A stretch of DNA of 64,000 bases from Balamuthia mandrillaris (Eukaryota; Discosea; Longamoebia; Balamuthiidae), in contig JAVKOQ010000043.1 of assembly GCA_031835245.1 (NCBI GenBank), forward strand, positions 178,501 through 242,500, given 5' to 3'. Both the position numbers and the translations under genes were made by a program. Below the pieces are notes generated by a model. It saw nothing but the letters and a program-made list of their open reading frames with translations, did not search any database and was not told the DNA's origin. Below are positions 41,163 through 54,598 of this stretch, one piece after another (the stretch's first letter is position 1; the number at the start of each line of letters is the position of its first letter).

Positions 41163-41514
41163 CTTTCTTTTCTTTTTTTTTTTACTTAACAATGTAAAAT
41201 ATGTTGAATATTTAAATAATTTAAGAAATGTACTTTCCCTCATAAAATGTTAGCCATCTCAGTAATGTTAGGAATGACAAATATGCAAATCGAATTCTCT
41301 CTGATGAGAGAGAGAGAGAGAGAGAGGAGAGAGTGAGAGAGGAGAGAGAGAGAGAGAGAACCCCTCCAACAACAACCTGATCCTCCCTGCCTTCACTCCT
41401 CCGAGTTTGGGGTGTTGTTGACTTGTTTGCTTTCTTTCGGCTCATCGTGAAAGACCTTTACAACCATTTCAAACCAAGCGAAACGCAAGAAAGAAATGAC
41501 CAGAAAGAATGAAC

Positions 41515-41549
<35 letters not shown>

Positions 41550-41585
41550 GACAAGGACAAAGGGTCTTGAAGTTATGTAGTTGTT
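41163..41585. other. Intergenic region with GA and GAAA repeats
   Basis: Upstream side of the 41162 gene and 3' side of the 43523 gene. GA tracts lie at about 41308-41358 and GAAA units at about 41517-41548. No gene was seen. Confidence 0.65.
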
Positions 41586-42538
41586 TTAGAGTTGATCTGT
41601 TTCTCGGCCTTCTTCTTCTTTCAACTCCTCAGCCCAAGCATTCGGTCCAGGCAAACCGATGGGGATGGCCAACTGCACCCGACTCAGCAGAATAGGTGTC
41701 GATGGGGAGCGTATCGCCTCGTCTTGGTTTTGGGCTCTCCATAAATCAGACATCTTTTGTAATGTTCTCCATCGAACGCGGTGATGAGCACTCTTTGTTT
41801 GTTGGTTAGGTTAACGAATGAATGCACAGAAGGAAGAAGGAAGAAGGAAGAAGGAGAAGAAGAGTTACCTCGAGAGAAGGAGGAGGAAGATCAGGAATAC
41901 GTTCAAGAAGACGTTGAGATATTAGCATGACTCTGATTTTGCGGTTCCATACGCCTTCATCCTTTTCGCAGGTCAAGCCAAACACGTACCACTCCAACTT
42001 CACCGGAATGCCGCTTTGTTATTTTTTTCATAATTAAGATAACGTTGGAAGAAAGGAGAAAAAAGAGGAGAAACCAACCAATCTTCCTGCAAGAAGCCCA
42101 TCATGCAGCTGCTCGATATTTCGTTCAAGATGTTGTTGAGGACGTACCAGTTCTCTTCTGGCGCTATCATCAAAAACGGCTTGCCTACTTCTGTTTTGGC
42201 TGCTGCATTTGCCACAACTCTGGTTGTGGTTGGCACAATAATAAAATAGAGAATAAGAAAGAATAAAACCAGAGGCAGGCAGTAAAAATGAAAGAAGAAA
42301 GAAGAAAGAAAGATGTACTTGACGGCAGCATGATTACGAAACATCATGTCATAAAGACTGCGTTCGAAGAGCGTTCTAAACTTGAGAGTGTTGTCGTGGT
42401 ACAGGTTCAAGCTGAAGTTGACTCGGCCCATAAAATGTCGCCTGTACCATTTCCATTTGCCTCTTGACCATGCAAACAATGTTGTCAGGGTTGCTGTTTT
42501 GATTCGTTGGAAAGACAGAGAATGAAGGTGTTATTGTT

Positions 42539-42574
<36 letters not shown>

Positions 42575-43523
42575 AGAAGGAGAAGGATGAATGAAGCATG
42601 AAGGAAAATGACGAAGATAAAGAATGAAGAGTGAAGAACAAGGAGGAGGATGAGAACGGATAGATACAAAGACAGAATATAGGAGAAAGAGGAATGTACC
42701 GGCAAGCGTCCAAGCAATAGCATTGTAAACAGGATAGGGAAAGCCCTGTTTTAAAAAAAAACCATTAATAAAGGTTCGCCTGTATAAAACCCCAAAAAAA
42801 AAACCAAAACCAACAACGTACAGTGAGGTCGCCCAAAGACTTGGGCAGTTTCTCCTTCAACAGCTTGGCCGCTTCTGGGGTGAGCACCACTCTTGGCTGT
42901 TTCTTCTGTTCTAGCGCAGCCGCCCTATCATCATCGTCCTTTTTCTTCGCATCGGTCTGTCCTTCTGCTGCTTCTGCTTCTTCCTCCACGCCTTCTGCGC
43001 TTTCTTCCATTTGTCTTCGCAACAATTGTTTTAACTTTGTGACCTCTTTTTTTTTAAAAAAAATAAAAACGAAAAGTTTAGAATAAAAATAATAATAAAA
43101 ATAGTAAAAAGGTGAATGAAGAGAAAGACCCTAACCTTGGTCATGTGCATGATGATAGACATAAGTGGCGGAGAGCAAGAGCGAGCCGACGGACAGGCCA
43201 AATAGGGCGCTCTTCCAGTCGAACCACGACCACGATTGTTTACGGAAGGCCTGGTCGGCCTCCTTCGTGATGGAGGAGGTCGGTCTTGGGACAGCTGTTT
43301 CCTCGCATTCCAGCAAAGAGGAAGAGGAAGAGGAAGAGGAAGAACGACGCAAAGGAGAGGAAGCAGAGAAGAAACGAAGTGGCTGGGGTCGTTGCGAGCG
43401 GAGAGAAGGAGAGAGGAAAGAGGAAGTTTGACGAGAGAGGAGAGAAGAAGGATGAAAGCGAGGCAAAGAAGAAGAAGAAAAAGGGAGGGGAGAAGAGTAA
43501 CAAGAACAACAAGCTTTTCGCAT
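41586..43523 (-). CDS. Putative mitochondrial membrane protein, unknown family
   Basis: Seven exons: 43136..43523, 42822..43045, 42700..42745, 42319..42493, 42079..42219, 41869..42013 and 41586..41792, 441 residues in frame. The N terminus is rich in Ser, Arg and hydrophobics and lacks acidic residues for about 50 positions, typical of a mitochondrial presequence. A single helix (WKSALFGLSVGSLLLSATYVY) follows at about 110-130. After an acidic linker comes a folded-looking region with WSRGKWKWYRRHFMGR, LMIAPEENWYVLNNIL and PIGLPGPNAWAEEL. I do not recognise the family; an inner-membrane assembly or transport factor is one possibility. ATG 43523 is the first in-frame Met. Confidence 0.7.
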
Positions 43524-43894
43524 TTCCGAAAGAAAGTAACGCTGCACTATCCTCTCTCTCTCTCTCTCTCTCCTTTCGTGAAAACCAATGCAGGGTGGCC
43601 CTCACTGTTTTTTTTTTTTTGGGTTTCGTTCCCTTCGAGGTTCAACAGCAGGCCGCCAAAGCGTTGCGCTTCACTCGCCAAGCGCAGAGGGTGCGATTCG
43701 TTGAGGGATCAGAAATGTCCAGAACAGAGGAAGAGGAGCAGTAAAGGATCAGCATTTGTTCACAAATAGTACACAACTTTAGAATATTTAAAGAATTTAA
43801 ATTCCAATAAACTCTAAAAGGAAATTTCATTACATCAATTAAAAAAATTAGAAAACAAAAAAAAAAAAAAGAAAGAACAAAAGATACGAAGAAA
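43524..43894. other. Divergent promoter region
   Basis: A spacer of 371 bp between the divergent starts of the mitochondrial-type gene and the GPCR, with CT and poly-A tracts (43551-43573, 43856-43871). Nothing else was identified. Confidence 0.6.
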
Positions 43895-44336
43895 ATGGGT
43901 TTTGTCTCGGCGGAAGTGACGGCCCTTATGGCCACCATTTTGACCGGTTCGATCTTCTCCTGCCTCGGCACTTGTTTCATCATCATCACATGCTTCGTTC
44001 TCGGCAAAAATAAGTTTCTATATTGGCGGTTTGTTCGTTATAGTGTTTTTTCTTATCTATCCTTTTTTTGTTTCAGCTCTACCGCTAACCATGCCTGTGA
44101 AACACAACTGTTTCAAAGGTTGGTGATGGGCCTTAGCGTCTGTTTATTCATTTATTCGATCACTGTGGTACGTCATATCTTTCTCTCTTCTCTCTGTCTT
44201 CAAAATATTATAACGGTGGAGAAAACATCTCTTCTTTCTCTTTTAGTTGATAAGTTCTGCAATGGTTCTTGCTCGTTCTCCTATTTATGAAGCTATTTGC
44301 AATATTCAAGGTTCATTCTGTTCCTTTTTTTTTTTG

Positions 44337-44389
<53 letters not shown>

Positions 44390-45536
44390 TCTTCTCTGCT
44401 CTCTGCTTCTCCGTTAATTCTATTGTGCTTATTCTCTTGCTTGCTCAAACGATACCTCAGCTTATAGCATTCAAGCATCGGAGCAAGGAGCAGCGGTGTA
44501 TATTTTGATGATTGCTGTGAACGTGTATCTGAGCGTTGTGACGCGTTACACCCCCACTTTATCCGCAGAAATTCTGTTTCATGCGATACCTTTGCTTTGG
44601 GGCTCCATCCAAGCGCTCTTCCCTATCTTTGAGCTGATTCCTTCCATTCGTTATGGCAGAGGAGGTAGCTTCTCTCTCACTCCACTTTCGTTCGTTCTTT
44701 TCCGTAACATTGTTTCCATCTTTCTTTTTTCTCCATTTCCTATTGCTCTTTCGTTTTTTTACTTTTATGTTCTCCTTTGGTGTCTTCTCATGCTTCTTGC
44801 TTCCCGTAAAAAAACACCACAGAGGGATGGTGTTGGATTGAAGTCAAGCCATCATATGCGCGCGTGGTCATGTCCTTTACCTGGATATGGATCGCTATCA
44901 TGGCCGTCTTCATCGTCTACATCATTGTCTACCTCCGGATACGCCGCGAGAGGGACCTCACCAGCTTCCGAAAGGCCCTTCTCAAGGGCACCGATCCAAC
45001 GCAAAAGGTTACTAGAGCGCTCTTCCTCTACCCGTTGGCCTTTAGCGTGCTCTACGTGCCACGCACAGTGTCGGCTATCGTGGAGGGCGCTTCTGGCTTT
45101 TACTTTGAAGTGGAGCTCTTCGAGGCGGTCTTCTTTGCGTTGCAAGGATTTATGGCTACTGTTGTCTTCTTGTTTACTGGCGATGTTATTAAGGTAAGAA
45201 CAACTGAGAATAGAAGAGAGACGCAGGAGTGGCAGAAAACGAAGAAGAAGATGAAGAAGAAGAAGAAGAAGAAGAAGAAGAAGAAGAAGAAGAAGAAGAA
45301 GAAGAAAACGAAGAAGTAGAAGTAGAAGAAGAAGAAGAAGAACAGAAAAAAAGAAAAAAAGAAAAAAAAAGAGCTGTATGGAATGTGCTAACATTGAACA
45401 TGAATTCCAGGGATACAAACGGAAAAATAGAAGGTATACCGTGACGGACAGCTTCGAGCCGGTGGCTTCTTCATCACGAGCCTCCACCTTTGATGCTATT
45501 CCTCTTTTGAGAGGAAATCAAAGCAGCTACTTTTAA
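43895..45536 (+). CDS. Seven-transmembrane receptor, cAMP-receptor-like (CAR/Crl) type
   Basis: Six exons: 43895..44013, 44077..44167, 44247..44310, 44461..44664, 44823..45193 and 45411..45536, 324 residues, all in phase. About seven hydrophobic segments are visible, for example TALMATILTGSIFSCLGTCF, VVMSFTWIWIAIMAVFIVYI and ALQGFMATVVFLFTGDVI. The second extracellular loop contains EGWCWIEVKPSYAR, resembling the WCWI of Dictyostelium cAMP receptors. The cytoplasmic tail is short and Ser-rich (SFEPVASSSRAS), a plausible phosphorylation site. The family couples to heterotrimeric G proteins at the plasma membrane. The ligand is unknown and cannot be inferred from the sequence. Confidence 0.85.
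45239..45380. repeat. (AAG)n and A-rich repeats in GPCR intron 5
   Basis: Long AAG array followed by AGTAG and A-rich DNA inside the 217-bp intron. It is purine-rich on the sense strand, unlike most intronic repeats in the window. Confidence 0.9.
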
Positions 45537-45646
45537 ACAAAGAACAGATTCTCTCTTCTCTCATTGTTCTGCTGCCGTCCCAGTTTATTTTTTTTAAAAT
45601 TTCTGTTGCAACAAGTTTTGGGTGTGAATGTTGTGTGGTATGATGG

Positions 45647-46860
<1,214 letters not shown>

Positions 46861-47081
46861 CTTTGTCCGTGCGTGTGCGTACGTGTTGTATGAAGACCGG
46901 GGGACCGAAATAAATATAGTAGTCGGGCTACGGGCTGAGACCTCGTAATTACACCCAACCCCAGGTGGTAAGACAACGTGGGTTCTCTGCGAGCCAAAGT
47001 CAGAGGCGTCAACGCGTTTACTTTTCTTCTGAAGTTCCTGCTCCATACACGAAGAAACTTCTGCCTTTATTTTCATCGATG

Positions 47082-47770
47082 TTATATTTCTTCCGCAAAC
47101 TTTATCCATTGGGCGATGGCGGGCAGCTCCTTCATGGTGTTGAACAAAGCGGTCAGTTTAGGGTAAGAGCCTTCGGGCAAAGAAGGTCCAATTATCAACT
47201 GGTCATCCCACATGAGCGTGAACACAGCCACGTCAGCAAAAGTGGGCGCCATGCCTCCTTCCGCTGCAGGCTTCCCATCGGCAAAGAAAGGGGTGGAGCT
47301 GCGAGAAAGAAAGGTCTCCATGACGGTGTAAAAGTGTTGCCTTGTCTTCTCGGTGTACTCCATTTTAGCTTCCTCGCTGCCAAGAGCGCCTTTCACGAAC
47401 TCGTTTCTCCAAGAAGTATACAGATCAGCTATCCTATCTGTCTCATAGTCATATTCTTCTTGTCCTATTTTTTGTGGGTGTGTTAACAACCAATCTTCAC
47501 CACTGCTTAAACTTAAAAGAGAAGGGCATACCCTCACCACCGTACTTTCCGATTTTACGGCTAAAGTAACGCATTATAGAGAGGTGTTCTGTCAAGGGTT
47601 TGCCATGAAACACAACAACAGGTAGCAAGCCAGTGGGGCTCTCTCCACTGTCGACCAGCTGTTGCTTCACTTGAGGCCAACTGTGATCCCATGCGTAGAG
47701 CTCCTCTTTGAACTCTATACCATTGCAAAGCATGAAAAATCTGAGAGGATTTTTTAGGTTGTTAGCAGAG

Positions 47771-47819
<49 letters not shown>

Positions 47820-47921
47820 GGAAGGGGCGAACTTGATAACGCCTCCACGGCCAGCCAGTTTCCCAAGTTTAAGGTACTTGTACGTGGGCACTCCACCCAG
47901 CTTCTCATTTGCTTTCGACAT
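47082..47921 (-). CDS. Glutathione S-transferase (sigma-like)
   Basis: Three exons: 47833..47921, 47532..47740 and 47082..47464, 226 residues in phase. The thioredoxin-like N domain has the strand and glutathione-contact pattern YKYLKLGKLAGRGGVIKF, the cis-Pro segment GLLPVVVF and the SNAIL-like TEHLSIMRYF. The C domain ends with PTFADVAVFTLMWDD and KLTALFNTMKELPAIAQWI, standard for the sigma/prostaglandin-D-synthase-like GST class. Tyr in YKYLKLG is the candidate catalytic residue. It should conjugate glutathione to electrophiles in the cytosol. Intron 1 is dominated by a GA/CT run. It lies between the two inverted FG-GAP fragments. Confidence 0.9.
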
Positions 47922-48276
47922 TTTGCTGCCTGTTTTGCTTTTTTTTCTTGCATGACTCCAGACCCTCAACAGCCATAATAATGGTCAAATGAATTAAAGG
48001 ACAGCTCACCACAGTGCGATTGGTGGAACTAAGCGAACGGAACGCCTAAAAACGATGCAGTCTGTTCAATAATTTTGGATTCTTCGCGAAAAATTATTCT
48101 GATGATGCAATACTATTGGATATATCAGATTCGTAAATTTTTTTTTTCGGTCACCAAAATAAAAATACTTTGCATGCTTTAAATTTTTCAGATGAGAAAA
48201 AGGAAAGAATCAGATAAGCCCCCCTTTTATTGCGGGAGTAACGCCTTGGGAGGAAAGGAAAGGAACAAAGAAGGCC
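47922..48276. other. Divergent promoter between GST and DNA ligase
   Basis: AT-rich spacer with a T-run near 48137-48147 and no coding signal. The GST and ligase genes start on either side. Confidence 0.6.
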
Positions 48277-50338
48277 ATGGCGAAGCAAGCGCAACGGGTC
48301 ATGTTGGCCCAAGCCTGGGGCGAGGAAGTGGATCCTAGCGGCTGGTGGATGTCCGAAAAATTGGGTATATATTTTGAGCATTATAGCTCTTCCTTTTTTT
48401 TTTTTCTTCAAAAAAAAAACTTTTCTTATGTTTTTTTGGTTTTTTTTTTCTGTTTTTTTTTTTCTGTAATAACAACAACAAAAAATAAAAGATGGAGTTC
48501 GTGCGTATTGGTCCGGCAGCAACTTTTATTCTCGACAAGGGAACCTCTTTTATGCGCCGGAGTGGTTCGGCGCGGGTCTTCCCGACTGCCCTCTTGACGG
48601 CGAACTCTGGTATGTGCCTCTTTTCTTTCTTTGTCTTTTCGCGTCAAACTGAAAACTGAAAACAAGGTGCGGTCGAGGCCTCTTCCAAAAATGTGTCAGC
48701 ATCGTCAAGAAGAAGAAGAACGTGATCGAGGAGGACTGGAATTACGTGACCTACCTCGTCTTCGACGCCCCCTCCCTCGACCTTCCCTACGAGAAACGCA
48801 TCCAGTTCCTCCAAAAAGCCATCACTTCCTCCTCCTCCTCTCATGCCGCCGTTGTCGGCGTTCAGAAGTGCAAGGACGTGGCCCACCTCCAGGAAACCCT
48901 GAGAAAGGTGGAGAACTTGGGAGGAGAAGGGCTCATGCTGCGTCGTCCCGGCTCGCTCTACGAATGGGGTCCCTCCCGCTCCTCCACCCTCCTCAAGGTG
49001 AAGAGCTTCCACGACGAGGAGGCCCTCGTCATCGGGCACAAGCGCGGCACGGGCCGATGCCTGAACATGATGGGCCATCTGGAGTGTCGCCTGCCCAACG
49101 GCCTGGAGTTCTCCATCGGTACCGGCTTCAGCGATGCACAGCGCAAGAAGCCGCCCAAGATAGGCAGCGTCATCACGTTCAAGTACCAGGAGCTCAGCAA
49201 CTCGGGCAACCCGAGGTTCCCGGTCTATCTGAGGGAGAGAACCGACATGACCTGGGAGGATGTGTTGGAGGCGGCCAAGACGAAGACGCCGTTCTCGCAG
49301 ATACCGAAGAAACAGCGCGCGTTGAAGAGGCAGCACTCCATCATGTTCTCCACGCTTCCGACTTCGGCTTCCGCTTCTTTGGATGTTGATGAGGGAATGG
49401 TAGAGGAAGGACGTGCCTCTTCGTCTTCTTCTTCGTCAACTTCGAAAACGGTGACCAAGTCTACCACAAAAGTAACGGCAGCAGCAACAACAGCCGCAAC
49501 AGCACCAAAGAAAAAGAAGTGCATGTACGGAGCTGCATGCTACAGGAAAGACCCGCTTCACCTCAGCACTTATTCCCATGAAACATCCACCGCTTCCACG
49601 TCCACGACGAACGTTACTGCTGCTTCTTCCTCTGCTTCTGAAGAGAGAGATGATGCTGTGAAGGTTCCTTGTAAGTGGGGAGCCGAATGCTATCTCACTA
49701 AGCCTGATCATCTTCGGTTTGTTCTTCTTATGGTTGGTCTTCTGCTTATTCTCATTGTTCTTTCTCTCTTTCTCTCCTATCTTCCTCTTTGCAGTAAGTA
49801 TTCGCATCCTCCAAAGGATCAAAAAGAGAAGAAAGCTGAAGAAGAGGAAGAAGAGGAAGCGGAAGCTGGAAAAGAAGGACTCAACGAAGACTCAACTTTG
49901 CCAATGGAAGACTTTTACTATGAATCCGATGATGAAATAAAGGTGGAAGCGGAAGAAGAAGAGTTGATCCTTGTGAACGAACCCGAAGGCGGTGAACAAA
50001 ACACAGGGGAAGAAGAAGAAGAAAGTGGTGGAAGTCTTCACATCGCATCTCCCGAAGATGAAGAGACCGTCACCGTTACCAAGAGAGAGTGGACCGTCCT
50101 GCAAGCTGCCCTCAAGAACGCGATGCAAAGAATAGAAGCGCTTGAAACTTGGATGTACAGTGACAAAGCTTTTTGGAAAGCCGCTCCTCTGGAAACCGAA
50201 GAAGAAGCAGAAGGAAACGAACAAAAAGAAAAGCAGAAACAAAAAGAAAAGATGACAGTAGAAGACGAGGACGATGAAGAAGACAAGACCGAAGACAGAA
50301 AACGTTTCGCAAAGAGAAAAAGGTACGAACAAAATTGA
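48277..50338 (+). CDS. ATP-dependent DNA ligase with two PBZ-type zinc fingers
   Basis: Four exons: 48277..48364, 48492..48609, 48667..49716 and 49795..50338, 599 residues in phase. The catalytic core is of the small ligase type: motif I SEKLDGVRAYW (Lys of the adenylate bond, split by intron 1), motif III VFDAPSLD, motif IV EGLMLRRP, motif V LLKVKSF, then an OB-fold with GTGFSDAQRKKPPKIGSVI. Two PBZ fingers follow: CMYGAACYRKDPLH...YSHE and CKWGAECYLTKPDHLRKYSH, the second interrupted by intron 3. PBZ motifs bind poly(ADP-ribose), suggesting recruitment to single-strand-break sites marked by PARP. The C-terminal region is Glu/Lys-rich and coiled, ending in RFAKRKR, a likely nuclear signal. 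Confidence 0.92.
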
Positions 50339-50421
50339 AACACTTATACACATGACAAAAAAACAAGCAAACAATAAACAATAAACAACATGAACGAAAA
50401 CCTGTCGTTTTTCTTGAAAGC

Positions 50422-51673
50422 TTAGCGGTCTTCATCGCTGCTAAAGTGGTCCGTATCTTCATCGCTGCTCGTTGCAAGGTCTGTCGTTTGTCCTCTCTCC
50501 GTGTCATCAGCAGCAGTCGTTGCGTTTGTCACTTCTGTCGTTTCTGTCACATCTTCTTCGCTGCTGCTCTCTTCTCCTCTTCTAGTTGTTGCTGTTGCTG
50601 TTGCAGTTGTCTCCTCTTCATCGTCGTCTCTGTCGAGAGGTATTTCTTGCATTGCGATTTCGTTCTCACCGCTGCCATCAACGGGACGTGCGGCGCCTTC
50701 TGGTTCATTAGGGAAGGACGCTCTGTAATGGTTGACCGCTGCGGCTTGGGCTTGTGGAGAGGAGGCGGCAATAGGTCTCTTTCTCCTTTGTGGTCCTAAC
50801 ATTGCGCTTTGTATTGTGGTGTGTGAGCGCGAGAAGAAAGCAAAATAGAGAAGAAGCAAAGAAGCAGAGAAAAAAAAGAATGTTACCAAATGCCAATAAT
50901 GATGGCCATGTCAGCGAGTTCAAGGAAGAGCACAAAGACGTAGGTGTAAAAGGTAAAGAAGAGGACATGCGCAGCAACCAAGATCAACAGAGCCATAATA
51001 TAAGCCAATACCAGCGTCGACACTTTGCTATTTTAATAAAAAAGATAAGTTAAACGAAGAAATAAGAAGGGACAAAAAAGAAGCATAGATGGCATACATA
51101 AAGAAGACGGTTTTTTGCCGTAACTCTGTTTCGGTAGCGCCGCGAAGATGCTTTGCTCTGTAAAGAGCAATGCTGCGTTGTGTACACCATATCGCGAATG
51201 CAAAGATAGCCAAATAGGGTAACATTATGGGCAGCTACAAACGGTATCAGAAGAGCGGAGAGAAAACGAGGATGAAAGACTAAAGAAGACAAGACTTACA
51301 ATGTAGTAATCACCAAAGATCCAAATCCAAAGTGCGGCAAAGTATAAACAGAATAAAAGAACGAGAGAGATGATGATCTCTTGCCACCACATGGTCTTCC
51401 GCAACCATCCCCATCCCATCGTCACCAACAGCAGCACAGCAAAGAAGTAGGCATAGTAGAGAGCGTTTACAATGCTAAGCAGCAAAGTATAGCCAAAGGA
51501 GTTGTCTCCGTTGTTGGATTCGACCTCCCAGTAGGCGGCGTTGAAGATGAATAGTGCCACTTTGACGACGAGCGTAACCATTATAACCACGTGCAAGCGG
51601 GTTATGTGCTGTTTGTTGTATACAATAAAGATACAATATGTCATTTGTTTGTGCGCTTATGTGTGATAAATAA

Positions 51674-51718
<45 letters not shown>

Positions 51719-52502
51719 ACGAACGAGAAAGAACGAAAAAACAATCCCACTAACCTGTTTATGACGATGCATAATGACCCACCAAATCAAAATGCCAACA
51801 ATCCAAAAGCCAATGCCGATGGAGTAGCCCAAGGGCAACGGGATATGTGGCCATCCCAAGTGCTCATCATCCGGATTCATAAAGGTGTATTCCACATCCA
51901 ACTCCACCGGAACGTTATAGCAGTTGACAATGTCGAAGTGGTACATGTCGTACTCCTTGATGGTGTAGGAGAGGTCCAGCACGCCTCTGAAGTTGTAGAT
52001 GAGCTCGCACTCGGTCTCCCCTTTGTAGATGCGGTCGCAGAGTTCTTTGCCCTCCTCATTTTCGTAGGAGTCGAAGGCGTCCCACCAGTCCTCGTTGTTG
52101 CACACCAGCAATATCAGTGGTAACTCCTTTTTAATGTTTCGTTTTTTTTTAAGTGTCCTTGGAGAAAGAGGAGGGATGAGAGCGAAGAGAGGGGAGAGAA
52201 GAGAGAAGAGAGAAGAGAGAAGAGAGGGAGAGAAGAGAGAAGAGAGAAGAGAGAAGAGAGAAGAGAGAAGAGAGAAGAGAGGAAGAGAGAGGAACAAGAG
52301 AGAAGCAGAGACGAACTCTTTTGGAAGGGGTGACTTTCACTACAAAGTGGCCATCCTCCTCGAAGCCAAAGCGGTCCAGCTGCCACAGGATCCTGCTGCC
52401 CTCAAACTCCTCCTCTCCTACCAAGGCGTCCGCCCCGCCGCAAAGCATCAACGCCAGCGTCAGCAGAAGCATCGAGCCCGCCAAAGAAAACCGCCAATAC
52501 AT
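50422..52502 (-). CDS. GOST/GPR107-TMEM87-like seven-transmembrane protein
   Basis: Six exons: 52317..52502, 51755..52126, 51300..51608, 51098..51234, 50887..51027 and 50422..50806, 509 residues in phase. A signal peptide (LAGSMLLLTLALMLCGG) leads an extracytosolic domain with ELPLILLVCNNEDWW. Seven hydrophobic helices follow, with Lung-7TM landmarks HITRLHVVIMV, NALYYAYFFAVLLLVTMGWG and FALLYRAKH-like IALYRAKHLRGA. The cytoplasmic tail is Ser/Thr/Glu-rich (EEDVTETTE, SSDEDTDHFSSDEDR). Family members act in the Golgi in trafficking or as orphan receptors; Golgi location is inferred. Intron 1 contains an AGAGAGA array. The gene converges on the ligase, with 83 bp between stops. Confidence 0.9.
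52170..52310. repeat. Purine AGAGAGA heptamer-type array in GOST intron 1
   Basis: Roughly 16-18 AGAGAGA-type units with variants, pyrimidine-rich on the sense (minus) strand. It occupies most of the intron between 52127 and 52316. Confidence 0.85.
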
Positions 52503-52880
52503 ATTATATTCTCGTGTTTCCTGTATAAAAAAAAAAAAAAACAGATCTTTCGTGGATTAACTTACAAAGAAGAAAACGTAAAGAAGGGCAGGTGGAGGAG
52601 GAGGAGGAGGGAAGGCGCTAAAAGAACCTTGGCTGTTGTCTAAAGTACAAGAAAAAAAAAAATAAGGGGGTTCCGAAGAGAAGAAAGCGTTGACGCCTTT
52701 GGTTGTTGTGGTTATGCGTATACGTCGTCCCTGCCTTTTCTGTTCTGTTCTTTATATATATTTATTTATTTGGTTTTCATTCCATCGGATAATTGCACAA
52801 ACATCAGTTCTCCCTATTAATGATTGATTCACGATAATTTTCTTTTATTGCGATTATCGTTAAAAGTTATATAGAATGAC
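52503..52880. other. Spacer upstream of GOST
   Basis: AT-rich with a poly-A tract at 52527-52540 and TTTA-like sequence at 52755-52770. It ends where similarity to an FG-GAP protein begins on the plus strand. No gene was seen. Confidence 0.5.
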
Positions 52881-52889
52881 CCAATTATC

Positions 52890-53701
52890 CAAATACCGTA
52901 GCGTAGCGGTGGGTAGACAAAGGGGGGGGAGGATGGCACCTTCCTCGACAAAACGGAAGGCGTGCTGGTGGGGGGAGGCACCCCCTTGCCCCCACTTGTG
53001 CAAAGCAGCGCAGATTGGGGAGATGTCAATGGGGACCAACGCTTTTGGACTTGGTGGTCTGTGGCTTGGCAGCATCAAGTGCTGCCTTCTCAGCAGTGTT
53101 TGTGCAGACAGAAGGGGAAGGGCAGTTCAGGGATGGCACAGCGGAGCTGTTTCCCGGAGGATTGCTGCCACAAGTTCGCTACTGTGCTGTTCGCTTTGTG
53201 GATTTCGATGGTGATGCTCTGCTTGACTTGCTCTCCTCTCTCTCTGTTTGTCTTTCTCACTGATGGATGAGAGCAGATGTGGCGGATGTGGAGTTTGGCA
53301 GTTCCTCTCCGCTACCACTTTCCCCAGGTGTCCGCATGGTGTGGATGGATGTGGATGGCAACGGATCTCCTGACTTTTCCTCCTTCAGTGTGACAGGCCT
53401 TCTGCTGCAGAGGAACACCAGAGCCTTCTCAGAGGATGAGAGTTCCTCCTCCTCCTCTTCCTCTTCTCCACCAAGCAACTCCTCCTCTTCTTCTTCCTCC
53501 TCCTCTTCCTCTGAGAGCAATGAGTCAGATGACAGAAGCACTGTGGACCAAAGCGATGATGATGATGATGACTTGTGGTGGCAAGTGACGGTGCCCGTGG
53601 TGGTGGTGGTGATCTTGGTTGGCTTGTTTGTGGTGGTGGTGGCCTTGGTTGGTGTCAACATGGTGCGGAAGAAGAAGAGAAAGAGCAAACAAATGCTGTG
53701 A
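52890..53701 (+). pseudogene. 5'-truncated, frame-disturbed FG-GAP membrane-protein fragment
   Basis: Coding-like sequence starts mid-protein (GTFLDKTEGVLVGGG) and shows SSADWGDVNGDQR, an FG-GAP loop. Near 53.04 kb the frame must change by one base to continue into DLVVCGLAASSAAF and VRYCAVRFVDFDGDALLDL. A short intron then leads to the last exon (about 53277-53701), whose product is nearly identical to the last exon of the inverted copy at 45.65-46.10 kb (tail KKRKSKQML against KERKSKQFL). There is no start codon or signal peptide. I take it for a duplicated gene fragment decaying in its 5' part. The frame change could also be an assembly error. Confidence 0.6.
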
Positions 53702-53777
53702 ACATCATCATAATAATGGGAGCCATCCTGCTGCTCTTGGCTTTCGATAGCACGCGAGCTATCAAGACCGAATGTGA

Positions 53778-53819
<42 letters not shown>

Positions 53820-54017
53820 CATTGGACCTTCATCCCTTCTCTCTTTTTTCCTACCAAAAAAACAGTCCTTCACCCTTGTTATAATGACATTCCATCTTGG
53901 GGGAGAAAGAAGGAAGAAAGAAGAAAGAGAACTGCCCGCAAATCGAACGGAAGGTGTCGCGTGCTCTTGCTCTACCTCAAGGGGGGAGGGAAGGGAGGGA
54001 CGGCGGAGAGGAGGGCG
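53702..54017. other. Spacer with possible short upstream exon
   Basis: A small ATG-started stretch at 53718 (MGAILLLLAFDSTRAIKTE) ends at a GTGAGT donor. It could splice in phase to the open frame ahead of the F-box gene (acceptor near 53862). An F-box protein needs no hydrophobic leader, so I leave it outside the gene. Confidence 0.3.
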
Positions 54018-54546
54018 ATGATGGAAACCAAATGTCATCCACCCATCGCACCCACCACCGTTCAAACTAAAAAGAGGAACGTTATCCAAACGGAGCAGCC
54101 GCCGCACCCACGCCGAACGGACCGCCTCTCTTTGTGCGTTCCCTCAAGAAAAAGACATAGACCAGCTCCTTCTTCCTCCTCGCTCGCTGCTCAACCAATA
54201 ATGCCTCCTCCACCCACTTTCCCTTCTCCTTCTTCTTTTTCTCCCTCTTCTGTTGCTGCTCCTTCCTTTCGATTAGACATGCTGCCGGCAGAACTCTTGC
54301 TCCAGATCATGAAGCAGCTGCGCTCGCCGTCGGACGTTTGCTCCGTGGCTTTGACCGCCAAACTCTTTTGGGAGATCGCCTCGGAGGAGGCGCTGTGGCG
54401 ACACTTCTTCTTGAGGAGCAAATACGCCGCCCGCACGACTCACTCTGTGGCCTTCTCCAAGTCTAGACAGAGTATATAGTTTGCTTTCTTTCTCTCTTCT
54501 TTATTTCTCTTTTTTATTCCTTCTTCTTCTTGTTCCTTCTTCTTCT

Positions 54547-54598
<52 letters not shown>

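Noticed and set aside
53718-53774. Hydrophobic mini-exon as true start of the F-box gene
   Set aside because: Phase would allow it, but a signal-peptide-like leader makes no sense for an F-box/WD40 adaptor and the joining exon would be very Arg/Lys-rich.
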